DNA of 64,000 bases from Amycolatopsis acidiphila. Its GTDB lineage: Bacteria; Actinomycetota; Actinomycetes; Mycobacteriales; Pseudonocardiaceae. The notes under the pieces are model-generated. The model was not told where the DNA came from, ran no database searches, and was given only the letters and a program-made list of their open reading frames with translations. Below are positions 24,856-33,393 of the stretch, in pieces. The stretch lies in assembly GCF_021391495.1 (NCBI RefSeq), contig NZ_CP090063.1:7192001-7256000 (forward strand). Direction: 5' to 3'. The translations under genes were made by a program, and so were the position numbers. Positions within the stretch are counted from its first letter, which is position 1; each line of letters opens with the position of its first letter.

Positions 24856-24987
24856 GGTGACCCGGCAACGGCCAGCCACCCCTCAAGGCGAACCCGGCAA
24901 CGGCAGCCAAGGATGCCCGCGCCCAGCCCGCTCCCCAACCCAGATCCCCGCGCCACTCCGCGATCGGGGTGGGACGGGCGTACCCCA
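24856..24987 (-). repeat. Dispersed intergenic repeat, copy B
   Basis: 24957-24987 equals the reverse complement of 13524-13554 (31 of 31). 24886-24908 equals the reverse complement of the 23 bases at 41482-41504. A second degenerate copy of the latter (CCCGGCAACGG) is at 24860-24870, so this copy has a repeated end. It fills the gap between the PPTase and isochorismate synthase stops. Confidence 0.85.
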
Positions 24988-25009
24988 ACCGCCCGCGCTT
25001 CGCCAGCCT

Positions 25010-26134
25010 CTACAGCTCCATCCCCATCGCCCTCAGCAGGGTCTGGAACTTCGCCGACGTCTCGTCCAGTTCGGCCTTCGGGTCCGACGCCGGGACGATG
25101 CCGCCGCCGGCGTACAGCCGCAGCGACCGCTCCGCCACCTCGGCACACCGGATCGACACCGCCCACTCGCCGTCGCCCTCGGTGTCCATCCAGCCGACCG
25201 CCCCCGCGTAGTACCCGCGGTCGAACGGCTCCAGCTCGCTCACCAGCTGCCGCGCCGCCTCGGTCGGGCTGCCGCAGATCGCGGGCGTCGGGTGCAGGGC
25301 CGCGGCCAGGTGCAGCGCCGTCACGTCCCGGTCGACGAGCTCGCCGGTGACGACCGTGCCCAGGTGCCACATCGTCGGCGTCGACACCAGGGACGGCTCG
25401 CGCGGGACGTCGAGGCTGCGGCAGAACGGGCGCAGCGTCTCGACGATCGCCTCGGTCAGCACCGCGTGCTCGATGTGGTCCTTGCGCGAGCCGGCCAGCG
25501 CGTCGGCGTTCTCCCGGTCGGTCACCGGATCGCCGGAACGCGGCGCCGAGCCCGCGTGCGGATGTGAGATGACCTGCCCGCCGACCCGGGACAGCAGCAG
25601 CTCGGGCGTCGCGCCGAGTAGCGTGCGGCCGCTGGGCAGCCCGGCCGCGTAGGTGTACGCGCCGGCCTTGTCCTTGGCCAGGTTGTGCAGGATGGCCTGC
25701 GCGGACACCTCGAAGTCGAACTCGAGGTCCAGCGCACGGGCCAGAACGACCTTCCGCAGGCCGCCGTCACGAAGGATCTTGATGGCACGCCCCACGGCTT
25801 CGACGTGCCGGACGGGCTCGGGTACGGCCCGCACAGCGCTCGCCGCGCCGATGGTCTTACGGCTCGCGGGCCGCGCGGGACCCGCGACGCGCACTGTCTC
25901 CGGAAGCACGATGTGCCCGGGCGTGCCCGCCGTGTCGAACGGCAGCACCCCGACCGCCAGTGACGTGGGCGAACCGGCCAGCGCGGCCGGGACGACCTCG
26001 CTCAGCGCCGCCACATCGGTGTCGGTGAAGGTCCGCAGGGACCCGGATCCCAGGATCGTGCGCCGGGAAGTGCCGAAGTAGAAGTCTCCGGGCGTGTAGT
26101 CCTCGAGCAGCTCGCCTGTGTCCACGTCTCCCAT
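25010..26134 (-). CDS. Isochorismate synthase
   Basis: A 374-residue chorismate-binding enzyme. The isochorismate synthase signatures are visible in order: RKVVLARALDLEF, GATPELLL, KDHIEHAVLTEAI, MWHLGTVVTGEL, LHPTPAICGSP, GYYAGAVGWMD and GDGEWAVSIRC. It converts chorismate to isochorismate for menaquinone, a catechol siderophore or salicylate. There is no other men or siderophore gene in the window. The ATG at 26134 gives the usual length; the upstream frame continues only as non-coding sequence. Confidence 0.9.
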   Translation of the reverse strand: MGDVDTGELLEDYTPGDFYFGTSRRTILGSGSLRTFTDTDVAALSEVVPAALAGSPTSLAVGVLPFDTAGTPGHIVLPETVRVAGPARPASRKTIGAASAVRAVPEPVRHVEAVGRAIKILRDGGLRKVVLARALDLEFDFEVSAQAILHNLAKDKAGAYTYAAGLPSGRTLLGATPELLLSRVGGQVISHPHAGSAPRSGDPVTDRENADALAGSRKDHIEHAVLTEAIVETLRPFCRSLDVPREPSLVSTPTMWHLGTVVTGELVDRDVTALHLAAALHPTPAICGSPTEAARQLVSELEPFDRGYYAGAVGWMDTEGDGEWAVSIRCAEVAERSLRLYAGGGIVPASDPKAELDETSAKFQTLLRAMGMEL

Positions 26135-26140
26135 TGTGGG

Positions 26141-26191
26141 CGCACTTCGGTGGGCACGTGGCGCGAAGTGCGTGGCGTCACGTGCCCACCG
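26141..26191 (-). promoter_or_regulatory. Two interlocked stems between mihF and isochorismate synthase
   Basis: CGCACTTCG (26141-26149) pairs with 26164-26172, and a perfect 13-bp arm (26148-26160) pairs with 26179-26191. The arms alternate, so the RNA can form a pseudoknot or switch between two hairpins. The region lies between the mihF stop at 26200 and the isochorismate synthase start at 26134. Confidence 0.5.
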
Positions 26192-26199
26192 GCGCGGGC

Positions 26200-26511
26200 T
26201 TACTTGAGCGCGTCGATCAGCGCTTCGCGCTGGCGCTCGCCGAGCCCGGCCGCGCGCCGGTCGGGGTCGATGCCGGCCTGCTCGAGCAGGGCGGCCACCT
26301 TGACGGCACCCAGGCCGGGGACGGCCTTGAGCAGCTGCGTCACCTTCGTCTTGCCGATGGTCTTGTCCTCCTTGGCCTTCAGGAGCACCTTGTCGATGCT
26401 CTGCTGGCCGGACTTGATCGACGCGAGCAGCTCGGAACGTGCCTTGCGAGCCTCGGCGGCCTTGGCCAGAGCTTCCGCACGCTGCTCCGGAGTCAACGTA
26501 GGCAGAGCCAA
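26200..26511 (-). CDS. mihF: Actinobacterial integration host factor
   Basis: A 103-residue nucleoid-associated protein. The sequence ALPTLTPEQRAEALAKAAE at the N-terminus and the helix-two-turn-helix GKTKVTQLLKAVPGLGAVKV and GLGERQREAL match the sIHF/mIHF family (usually ~105 aa). It binds DNA without strict specificity and bends it. The TTG at 26511 is chosen because it gives the conserved M-A-L-P start and has GAGGAAGGA upstream. Confidence 0.92.
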   Translation of the reverse strand: MALPTLTPEQRAEALAKAAEARKARSELLASIKSGQQSIDKVLLKAKEDKTIGKTKVTQLLKAVPGLGAVKVAALLEQAGIDPDRRAAGLGERQREALIDALK

Positions 26512-26773
26512 CGTACTTGTCCTTCCTCTTTCGGATGTCCGCTCTCGCGGCGACGGCCGGGCACCCAGCTGGTGCTTGCACGAGCAAGCGCTGGCCAGGC
26601 CGTCTGGTCCACGCGCCCAGTAAACGCCACCTGGGCCGATGCCGCGAAATCGACACGCGCGCACTCGCCCGGTCGGGGAGGGGGCGGGACCTTGTGGCGA
26701 GCAGCACTACCTACGACTTAAAGTCACACCAACTGACGTTCACCGTTGAACCAAGCCGCCCGGGAGTAGCCCC

Positions 26774-28402
26774 ATGCTCAGCACGATGCAGGACGGACAC
26801 CTCAACATCGGCACCCTGCTGCGACACGGCAGCACGGTCCACGCGAACAGCGAAGTCATCACCTGGACCGGGGGCGGTTCTCGCCGCGAATCCTTCGCCG
26901 ACCTGGGTAAACACGCCGCGAAGCTGGCCGGGGCGCTGCGGGGTCTGGGTATCACGGGCGACCAGCGCGTCGGCACCTTCATGTGGAACAACGCCGAGCA
27001 CATGGCGGCCTACTGCGCGATCCCGGCGATGGGCGCGGTGCTGCACACGCTCAACATCCGGCTCTTCCCCGAGCAGCTCGTCTTCGTCGCCAACCACGCC
27101 GAGGACCAGGTCATCCTGGTCGACGGCACGCTGGTGCCGCTGCTGGCGAAGCAGCTGCCGCAGATGAAGACGGTCCGCCACGTGGTGGTCGCGAACGGCG
27201 ACGCCTCGACGTTGCAAGCCCCCGAGGGCGTCGAGGTCCACGCCTACGACGAGCTGCTCGCCGGCCAGCCGGACACCTTCGACTGGCCCGAGGTGGACGA
27301 GCGCGCCGCGGCCGCGATGTGTTACACCTCCGGCACGACGGGTGACCCGAAGGGCGTCGCGTATTCGCACCGCTCGATCTGGCTGCACTCCATGCAGGTC
27401 TGCATGACCGACAGCATGAAGCTCGCCGAGAGCGACACAGCGCTCTCGATCGTGCCGATGTTCCACGCCATGGCCTGGGGACTGCCGTACGCGTCGCTGA
27501 TGATCGGCGCTTCGCTGGTGCTGCCGGACAGGTTCCTGCAGCCCGCCCCGATCGCGGAGCTGCTCGCCGCGGAGAAGCCGACCTTCGCCGGCGCCGTGCC
27601 GACGATCTGGCAGGGCCTGCTGCAGCACCTGGACGCGAACCCGCAGGACATCTCGCACCTGCGTGAGGTGGTCGTCGGCGGTTCGGCCGCGCCGCCGTCG
27701 CTCATGCACGCCTTCGAGGAGCGCTACGGCGTGTCGATCCTGCACGCGTGGGGCATGACCGAGACCTCGCCGCTGGGCAGCGTCGCGCGGCCGCCGAAGT
27801 CGGCGGCGGGCGAGCAGGCCTGGGCCTACCGGTACACGCAGGGCCGGTTCCCGGCCGGGGTGGCCGCGCGGCTCATCGGCGACTCCGGTGAGGAGCTGCC
27901 GTGGGACAACGAGGCCGTGGGCGAGCTCGAGGTGCAGGGGCCGTGGATCGCGGCGTCCTACTACGGCGGCGACTCGGTGGACCCGGACAAGTTCCACGAC
28001 GGCTGGCTGCGCACCGGCGACGTCGGCAAGGTCAGCCCGGACGGGTACCTCACGCTGACCGACCGCTCGAAGGACGTGATCAAGTCCGGCGGCGAGTGGA
28101 TCTCCTCGGTGGACCTGGAGAACTCCGTGATGGGCCACCCGGCCGTCGCCGAGGCCGCGGTGATCGGCGTGCCCGACGAGAAGTGGGACGAGCGGCCGCT
28201 GGTCGCCGTCGTGGTGCGGCAGGGCGAGCAGGTGACGGCGGACGAGCTGCGGGAGTTCCTCGCGGACAAGGTCGCGAAGTGGCAGCTGCCGGAGCACTGG
28301 ACCTTCGTCGAGGAGGTCCCGAAGACGAGCGTGGGCAAGTTCGACAAGAAGCGCCTGCGGGCGATGAACTCCGAGGGCGAACTGGACGTGACCCATTTCT
28401 GA
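26774..28402 (+). CDS. Long-chain fatty acid-CoA ligase
   Basis: A 542-residue adenylate-forming enzyme. The motifs are YTSGTTGDPKGVAYSHRS, AWGMTETSPLGSVARPP, DGWLRTGDVGKV, DRSKDVIKSGGEWISS and the C-terminal catalytic lysine segment KTSVGKFDKKRL. The length and the GGEWIS variant fit a medium/long-chain FadD. The start at 26774 follows GGGAGTAG. The thioesterase-type gene directly after it may be co-transcribed. Confidence 0.92.
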   Translation: MLSTMQDGHLNIGTLLRHGSTVHANSEVITWTGGGSRRESFADLGKHAAKLAGALRGLGITGDQRVGTFMWNNAEHMAAYCAIPAMGAVLHTLNIRLFPEQLVFVANHAEDQVILVDGTLVPLLAKQLPQMKTVRHVVVANGDASTLQAPEGVEVHAYDELLAGQPDTFDWPEVDERAAAAMCYTSGTTGDPKGVAYSHRSIWLHSMQVCMTDSMKLAESDTALSIVPMFHAMAWGLPYASLMIGASLVLPDRFLQPAPIAELLAAEKPTFAGAVPTIWQGLLQHLDANPQDISHLREVVVGGSAAPPSLMHAFEERYGVSILHAWGMTETSPLGSVARPPKSAAGEQAWAYRYTQGRFPAGVAARLIGDSGEELPWDNEAVGELEVQGPWIAASYYGGDSVDPDKFHDGWLRTGDVGKVSPDGYLTLTDRSKDVIKSGGEWISSVDLENSVMGHPAVAEAAVIGVPDEKWDERPLVAVVVRQGEQVTADELREFLADKVAKWQLPEHWTFVEEVPKTSVGKFDKKRLRAMNSEGELDVTHF

Positions 28403-28448
28403 GCTGAGCGAGCTCGACGAGGCCGGCACCGCGCTGTTCCACCAGACC

Positions 28449-28814
28449 ATGCCGTTCACCAAGCGCCTCGGCGTGCAGGTGCTCGAGCACGGTCGCGACG
28501 TCGTGACCTCCCGCCTGGCGTGGGACGAGTCCCTCTGCACGGTGGGCGGGGTGATGCACGGCGGCGTGCTGATGTCGCTGGCGGACGCGACGGCGGCCGT
28601 GTGCGCGTTTCTCAACCTTCCGGACGGCGCGAAGGGCACGACGACGATCGAGTCGAAGACGAACTTCCTGCGCGCCGTGCGGCAGGGGTACGCGACGGCG
28701 ACGTCGCGGCCCCTGCACGCGGGGCGCACGGTCATCGTCGTCGAAACGGAGGTCCGGGACGACGCGGGCAAGCTCGCCGCGAAGGTGACGCAGACCCAGG
28801 CAGTCCTTTCGTAG
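28449..28814 (+). CDS. PaaI-type hotdog-fold thioesterase
   Basis: A 121-residue protein counted from the first ATG. CTVGGVMHGGVLMSLADA is the hotdog helix with the general-acid/base motif, and KTNFLRAVRQG the later strand. It hydrolyses small or aromatic acyl-CoA thioesters. The in-frame codons upstream (from ATT at 28395 or CTG at 28404) read SELDEAGTALFHQ, the expected first helix of this family, so translation may begin at a non-standard codon overlapping the ligase stop. It is co-directional and nearly overlapping with the acyl-CoA ligase. Confidence 0.82.
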   Translation: MPFTKRLGVQVLEHGRDVVTSRLAWDESLCTVGGVMHGGVLMSLADATAAVCAFLNLPDGAKGTTTIESKTNFLRAVRQGYATATSRPLHAGRTVIVVETEVRDDAGKLAAKVTQTQAVLS

Positions 28815-28857
28815 GTAGTCGCTTGGCGGACAGTGCGTCCGGCGGGAAAATCACTTG

Positions 28858-30057
28858 ATGACCCGTATGCGTGTCGGCAACTTGCTCGTCGTGCCGGCGG
28901 TCGCGATCATGGCGTCGATGATGATCGCGCTACCAGCCGACGCGCACCCTGGCCGCGCCGACGACGAAGCCATCAGCTACCACGAGTGGCACGACCCGGC
29001 GGCCCGGCCGACGGGGCGTACCGACTTCGGCGGCAAGACCTACGAGTACGCGCAGTGGACGACGTCACCGGTGTTCCGGCAGGGCTTCGGCGCGACCGAG
29101 CTGATCGCGTCGTGGAACGCGCGGACGCCCGAGCACACCTGGCTGCAGGTCGAGACCCAGGGCGAGACGGACAAGGGCGCCGAGACGGCGTGGTACGTGA
29201 TGGGGCGCTGGGCCGGGAGTGACACGGTCTTCCAGCGCACCAGCGTCGACGGCCAGGACGACGCGAACGCGGCGGTCAGTGTCGACACGCTGGTCATGAA
29301 GCCGGGCGTGACACTGCGCTCGTACCGGTTGCGGCTGAGCCTGTACCGCGAGGCCGGGACGTCCGCGATGCCCGCGGTGAGCACGATCGGCGCGATGACG
29401 TCGAACGTGCCCGACCGGTTCAGCGTGCCGGCCTCGCCGCCCGGCAAGGCTTCCGGGGTCGAGCTGCCGGTGCCGGCGTACGCCCAGAACCTCCACAAAG
29501 GACAGTTCCCGGAGTACGGCGGGGGCGGCGAGAACTGGTGCAGTCCCACGGCGACGGAGATGGTCGTCGAGTACTGGGGGCGGCGGCCGAGCGAGTCGCA
29601 GCTGTCGTGGGTTCCCGGGGACTACGTCGATCGCACGGTGGACTACGCGGCGCGCAACACCTACGACTACTCCTACGAGGGCACCGGCAACTGGCCGTTC
29701 AACACGGCGTACGCGGCGGAGTTCGGGCTGCGCGGGCACATCACCCGGCTGCACTCGCTGGCGGAGCTGGAGGACTACGTCGCGCGGGGCATCCCGGTGA
29801 TCACGTCGCAGTCGTTCCTGGCGAGCGAGCTGGACAACGCGGGGTACGGGACGGCGGGGCACATCATGGTCGTCATCGGGTTCACCAAGGACGGCGACGT
29901 GATCGTGAACGACCCGGCGGCGAACAGCAACGCCAACGTCCGGACGGTGTACAAGCGCGACCAGTTCGAGAACGTCTGGCTGCGCACGAAGCGCTACGAC
30001 GCGGACGGCTCGGTGGCCAGCGGCACAGGCGGGATCGCGTACATCATCACGCCGTAG
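28858..30057 (+). CDS. Secreted C39-like cysteine peptidase
   Basis: A 399-residue exported protein. The signal peptide is residues 1-~30, ending at ADAH. A beta-rich N-terminal domain (~35-200) precedes a C39-type papain-fold domain. Its catalytic Cys is in NWCSPTATEM (~residue 228), the His in AGHIMVVIG and the Asp in VNDPAANS. The family cleaves peptides or leader sequences, or acts on peptidoglycan-type substrates. It appears as a single gene, converging on a TetR gene. Confidence 0.87.
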   Translation: MTRMRVGNLLVVPAVAIMASMMIALPADAHPGRADDEAISYHEWHDPAARPTGRTDFGGKTYEYAQWTTSPVFRQGFGATELIASWNARTPEHTWLQVETQGETDKGAETAWYVMGRWAGSDTVFQRTSVDGQDDANAAVSVDTLVMKPGVTLRSYRLRLSLYREAGTSAMPAVSTIGAMTSNVPDRFSVPASPPGKASGVELPVPAYAQNLHKGQFPEYGGGGENWCSPTATEMVVEYWGRRPSESQLSWVPGDYVDRTVDYAARNTYDYSYEGTGNWPFNTAYAAEFGLRGHITRLHSLAELEDYVARGIPVITSQSFLASELDNAGYGTAGHIMVVIGFTKDGDVIVNDPAANSNANVRTVYKRDQFENVWLRTKRYDADGSVASGTGGIAYIITP

Positions 30058-30079
30058 GCGAGGTGGGCCGCGCACCCGC

Positions 30080-30661
30080 TCAGCGCGCCACCAACCCGCG
30101 CAGCACCAGGTCCAGCTTCACGGCCAGCAGCTTCGCCAGGTCGAACGGGCGCTCGGCGGGGATGAGCCACCGGCTGAGCGTGTCGGAGTAGATCGCGGCC
30201 AGCACCTCGGCCACCAGCTCCGGCTCGGCGCCCGGATCGAACTCGCCCCGCGCCTGGCCCCGGCGGATCGCCGTCAGCACCGCCTGCGGCACCGGCTTCT
30301 CCTGCACCAGCACCTCGTCGTGCCGCAGACTCGCCCGCAGCATGCCCGTCAGCTCGCGCTCCTGCTCGTTCATCGCCGCCAGCGCGGCGAAGTACCGGCG
30401 CAACTGCTCGGCGGCCGGCTCGGTGCCATCGACCTCCGGCAGCCGCAGCAGCTGGTCGCGCCGGTCCTGCCCCCACGCACGCATGAAGTCACGCTTGTGC
30501 GGGTAGTGGTTGAGCACGGTCTGCCGTGCCACATCGGCCTTCGCGGCGATCTGGTCGATGGTCGTCGCGTCGTAGCCGTACTTCCCGAACAGCTCCAGCG
30601 CTGCCGCGAGCAACCGCGCGCGCATCCGCTCCCGCTGTGCCGCACGCCGTCCTTGCGTCAT
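30080..30661 (-). CDS. TetR family regulator
   Basis: A 193-residue TetR protein with the HTH at ~10-55 (YGYDATTIDQIAAKADVARQTVLNHYPHK). It is divergent from the SDR gene, with the double operator at 30693-30715 between them, so it very likely represses that gene and itself. The ATG at 30661 gives the standard HTH spacing. A quinone or short-chain alcohol could be the ligand, but nothing in the sequence decides this. Confidence 0.88.
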   Translation of the reverse strand: MTQGRRAAQRERMRARLLAAALELFGKYGYDATTIDQIAAKADVARQTVLNHYPHKRDFMRAWGQDRRDQLLRLPEVDGTEPAAEQLRRYFAALAAMNEQERELTGMLRASLRHDEVLVQEKPVPQAVLTAIRRGQARGEFDPGAEPELVAEVLAAIYSDTLSRWLIPAERPFDLAKLLAVKLDLVLRGLVAR

Positions 30662-30692
30662 GCGCCCACCTTCGGTAAATGTTGGTCTCGAA

Positions 30693-30715
30693 CCTAAGTT
30701 TAGGCTAGAGCCTAA
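30693..30715. promoter_or_regulatory. Double TetR operator with a shared half-site
   Basis: CCTAA-GT-TTAGG (30693-30704) and the perfect palindrome TTAGGCT-AG-AGCCTAA (30700-30715) share the middle half-site. The right end overlaps the AAGGAG ribosome site (30714-30719) of the SDR gene, so bound regulator would block both transcription and translation. Confidence 0.75.
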
Positions 30716-30725
30716 GGAGCAACCC

Positions 30726-31490
30726 ATGCAGGTGGACATTCGGGACAAGGTCATCGTCGTGACCGGCGCCGGTCGCGGGCTGGGACGCTCGCTCGCGCTG
30801 GGCCTGGCCGCGGAGGGCGCCCGAGTCGCCGTCGTCGCCCGGGACGAGCAGAAGGCCGTGAGCACGGTCGAGGAGATAGTCGCCCAGGTGCCCGGCGCCC
30901 CCAAGCCGCTCGCCGTGGTCGCCGACGTGAGCGACGAGGCGCAGGTCCAGGCGGCGGCCGAGGCGGTCGACACGCACTGGGGCCGGGTCGACGGACTGAT
31001 CAACAACGCCGGCTGGATGCCGCCGGCGAACAGCATGTCCGTGCTCGGCTTCGAGCTGGCCGAGCTCCGCCGCGTCATCGACAGCAACCTGGTCAGCTGC
31101 TTCCTGACCACCAAGCACTTCGCCCCGGTCATGATCCGCGGCGGTGGCGGCCGGATCGTCTACGTGAGCAGCATCGCCGCGGAACACGGCGGCGCCGGCC
31201 GCAGCGGCTACGGCGCCACCAAGGCCGCGGTCAACAACTACAGCAACGTCGTCCACAAGGAGCTCGCGAACCAGGGCATCCGCACGATCGCCCTCGCCCC
31301 CGGCCTGACCGACACGCCCGGCATGCGCGAGGCCGCCGGCGAGGAGCACATCGCCCGCGTGTCGGCCCTGTACCCGGACGGGCGGGTCGGGCAGCCGGAG
31401 GACATCGTGCCCTTCGCCGCATTCCTGTGCAGCGACGCGGCGAACCACCTGTCCGGCACGGTGCTGACCATCCGGCCGTTCACCGGCTGA
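30726..31490 (+). CDS. SDR family oxidoreductase
   Basis: A 254-residue classical short-chain dehydrogenase. TGAGRGLGRS binds the nicotinamide cofactor, NNAG is present, and the Ser-Tyr-Lys triad is in VSSIAAEHG and YGATKAA. The C-terminus ends in SGTVLTIRPFTG. The substrate may be a 3-oxoacyl thioester, steroid or alcohol. The ATG at 30726 has AAGGAG just upstream, overlapping the operator. Confidence 0.9.
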   Translation: MQVDIRDKVIVVTGAGRGLGRSLALGLAAEGARVAVVARDEQKAVSTVEEIVAQVPGAPKPLAVVADVSDEAQVQAAAEAVDTHWGRVDGLINNAGWMPPANSMSVLGFELAELRRVIDSNLVSCFLTTKHFAPVMIRGGGGRIVYVSSIAAEHGGAGRSGYGATKAAVNNYSNVVHKELANQGIRTIALAPGLTDTPGMREAAGEEHIARVSALYPDGRVGQPEDIVPFAAFLCSDAANHLSGTVLTIRPFTG

Positions 31491-31657
31491 GTGTGCGCAA
31501 GGCCGCTTTCACCCGGTGAAGCCGAGATATGCCACTGTCGCGATATCCGCATGTTTCATGGCAAGCTCGTCGGGGCGGTTCCAGGGCGGCCAGGCAACCG
31601 GCACCCGCACCGCTACGCAGGCCGAGTTCGAATGTTTCATCAGGAAGGTGGTCGCAG

Positions 31658-32758
31658 ATGCCGCACGAGGTGCAGGGAGTCGTGTCCCGCGCGAAGGGCG
31701 AACCGGTCTCGCTGGAGACGGTGCTCGTGCCGGACCCGGGTCCCGGCGAGGCGGTCGTGTCGGTCAAGGCCTGCGGGGTGTGCCACACGGACATGCACTA
31801 CCGCGACGGCGGCATCAACGACGACTACCCGTTCCTGCTCGGGCACGAGGCGGCGGGCTACGTCGAGCAGGTCGGCGAGGGCGTCACCGACCTCGCGCCC
31901 GGCGACTACGTGATCCTGAACTGGCGCGCGGTCTGCGGCGTCTGCCGTGCCTGCAAGCGCGGGAAGCCGTGGTACTGCTTCAACACGCACAACGCCGCAC
32001 AGCCGATGACGCTCACCGACGGCACGAAGCTCAGCCCGGCCCTGGGGATCGGCGCCTTCCTCGACAAGACGCTCGTGCACGCCGGACAGTGCACGAAGGT
32101 CAACCCCGAGGCCGAGCCCGCGGTCGCGGGCCTGCTCGGCTGTGGCGTGATGGCAGGCATCGGCGCGGCGATCAACACCGGCGCGGTCACCCGCGGGGAC
32201 ACCGTCGCCGTGATCGGCTGCGGCGGCGTCGGCGACGCGGCCATCGCGGGTGCCCGGCTGGCCGGGGCGCGGAAGATCATCGCGATCGACATGGACGACC
32301 GGAAGCTGGACTGGGCCAAGGACTTCGGCGCCACGCACACGTTCAACTCGCGCGGCAAGAGCGAGGACGAAGTGGTCGAGGCCATCCAGGACCTCACCGA
32401 GTCCTTCGGCGCGGACGTCGTGATCGACGCCGTGGGCAGGCCGGAGACCTGGAAGACCGCGTTCTACGGCCGGGACCTCGCCGGCACCGTGGTGCTCGTC
32501 GGCGTGCCCACCCCGGACATGCGGCTGAACGACATGCCGCTCATCGACTTCTTCTCGCGCGGTGGCTCGCTGAAGTCGTCGTGGTACGGCGACTGCCTGC
32601 CCTCCCGGGACTTCCCGGCGCTGGTGGACCTCTACCTGCAGGGCCGGTTGCCGCTGGAGAAGTTCGTGACCGAGCGGATCTCGGTCGACGGCGTGGAGCA
32701 CGCGTTCGAGCGGATGCACAAGGGCGAGGTGCTGCGCAGCGTGGTGGAGTTCTCCTGA
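31658..32758 (+). CDS. mscR: S-(hydroxymethyl)mycothiol dehydrogenase
   Basis: A 366-residue zinc alcohol dehydrogenase of the class used for formaldehyde oxidation with mycothiol. [13 protein letters not shown] and GHEAAG supply the catalytic zinc. [15 protein letters not shown] supplies the structural zinc. [13 protein letters not shown] binds NAD. The sequence closely resembles actinobacterial MscR, first described as NAD/factor-dependent formaldehyde dehydrogenase from Amycolatopsis methanolica. The ATG at 31658 is favoured by AGGAAGG. It overlaps the next gene. Confidence 0.9.
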   Translation: MPHEVQGVVSRAKGEPVSLETVLVPDPGPGEAVVSVKACGVCHTDMHYRDGGINDDYPFLLGHEAAGYVEQVGEGVTDLAPGDYVILNWRAVCGVCRACKRGKPWYCFNTHNAAQPMTLTDGTKLSPALGIGAFLDKTLVHAGQCTKVNPEAEPAVAGLLGCGVMAGIGAAINTGAVTRGDTVAVIGCGGVGDAAIAGARLAGARKIIAIDMDDRKLDWAKDFGATHTFNSRGKSEDEVVEAIQDLTESFGADVVIDAVGRPETWKTAFYGRDLAGTVVLVGVPTPDMRLNDMPLIDFFSRGGSLKSSWYGDCLPSRDFPALVDLYLQGRLPLEKFVTERISVDGVEHAFERMHKGEVLRSVVEFS

Positions 32759-33354
32759 TCTTCCGCGACCTCGACTATCCGGCCGACCCCTATCCCGGGG
32801 CTCGGCCGGATTGTTCGTTCGTGCACCGCGACGGATGCGGCTACGCGCTCCCCGCGGAGCTGGACCACACCGGTTTCACCCCGGTACTGGCCTACGGTTC
32901 CAACGCCTGTCCGTCGAAAATCACCTGGCTGCGCGAAAACCTCGGGCTGACCGGCGACGTGACCGTGCTGCAGGTGCGGTGCACCGGCCTGGCCGCGGTG
33001 TGGGCCGCGGGCTTTCGCGCGCGCGACGGGCAGCGCTCGGCGACACTCGCCGCGTACCCGGGAATCGTGGAGACACACGCCGTCTGGCTCGCGACGCCGG
33101 AACAGCTCGCCGTGCTGGACGTGTGTGAGGGGCGCGGCGAGCGATACGACCTCGCGCGGTTGAAGACCGGGGTGTCGCTGCCCGACGGCACGGAACTGCC
33201 CGAGGTTTTCGCCTACGTCGGCGCGAGTCCGGCCCGGATGCCGCTCCTCGTCGACGGTGCCCCGGTGCGCACGGCAGATGTCGCGCAAGGGAAAGCCCGG
33301 TCGTTGAACGGTGTTCCAGCGCCCTCACATGGGCTAGACATCGTGATCGTCTAA
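32755..33354 (+). CDS. Gamma-glutamylcyclotransferase-like protein with likely CTG start
   Basis: A 199-residue protein. [13 protein letters not shown] corresponds to the YGSN substrate loop of gamma-glutamylcyclotransferase-like proteins, and [13 protein letters not shown] carries an acidic residue expected of the family. The frame before [14 protein letters not shown] contains no ATG or GTG. The only start giving this conserved-looking opening is the CTG at 32755, overlapping the MscR stop. The alternative GTG at 32821 would drop that opening. Coupling to MscR suggests a thiol-related role, such as turnover of a gamma-glutamyl or mycothiol product (inference). Confidence 0.75.
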   Translation: MIFRDLDYPADPYPGARPDCSFVHRDGCGYALPAELDHTGFTPVLAYGSNACPSKITWLRENLGLTGDVTVLQVRCTGLAAVWAAGFRARDGQRSATLAAYPGIVETHAVWLATPEQLAVLDVCEGRGERYDLARLKTGVSLPDGTELPEVFAYVGASPARMPLLVDGAPVRTADVAQGKARSLNGVPAPSHGLDIVIV

Positions 33355-33393
33355 TATCGCCCGCCTGAAAACCTGAAGAGGGCACGGTGACAC

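Noticed and set aside
24144..26134. A catechol siderophore cluster (phosphopantetheinyl transferase plus isochorismate synthase)
   Set aside because: No 2,3-dihydroxybenzoate genes, nonribosomal synthetase or siderophore transporter lie near, and mihF and repeats separate the units. The isochorismate synthase more simply serves menaquinone.
30700..30715. TTAGGCT-AG-AGCCTAA as an IdeR iron box
   Set aside because: The half-sites are 3 bases closer than in the IdeR box (TTAGG-N6-CCTAA, not N9), and a divergent TetR gene explains the site better.
31550..31640. Two ATGTTTCAT direct repeats as an attachment site or regulator sites
   Set aside because: Nine-base repeats in a non-coding gap can arise by chance, and no recombinase or matching regulator is present.
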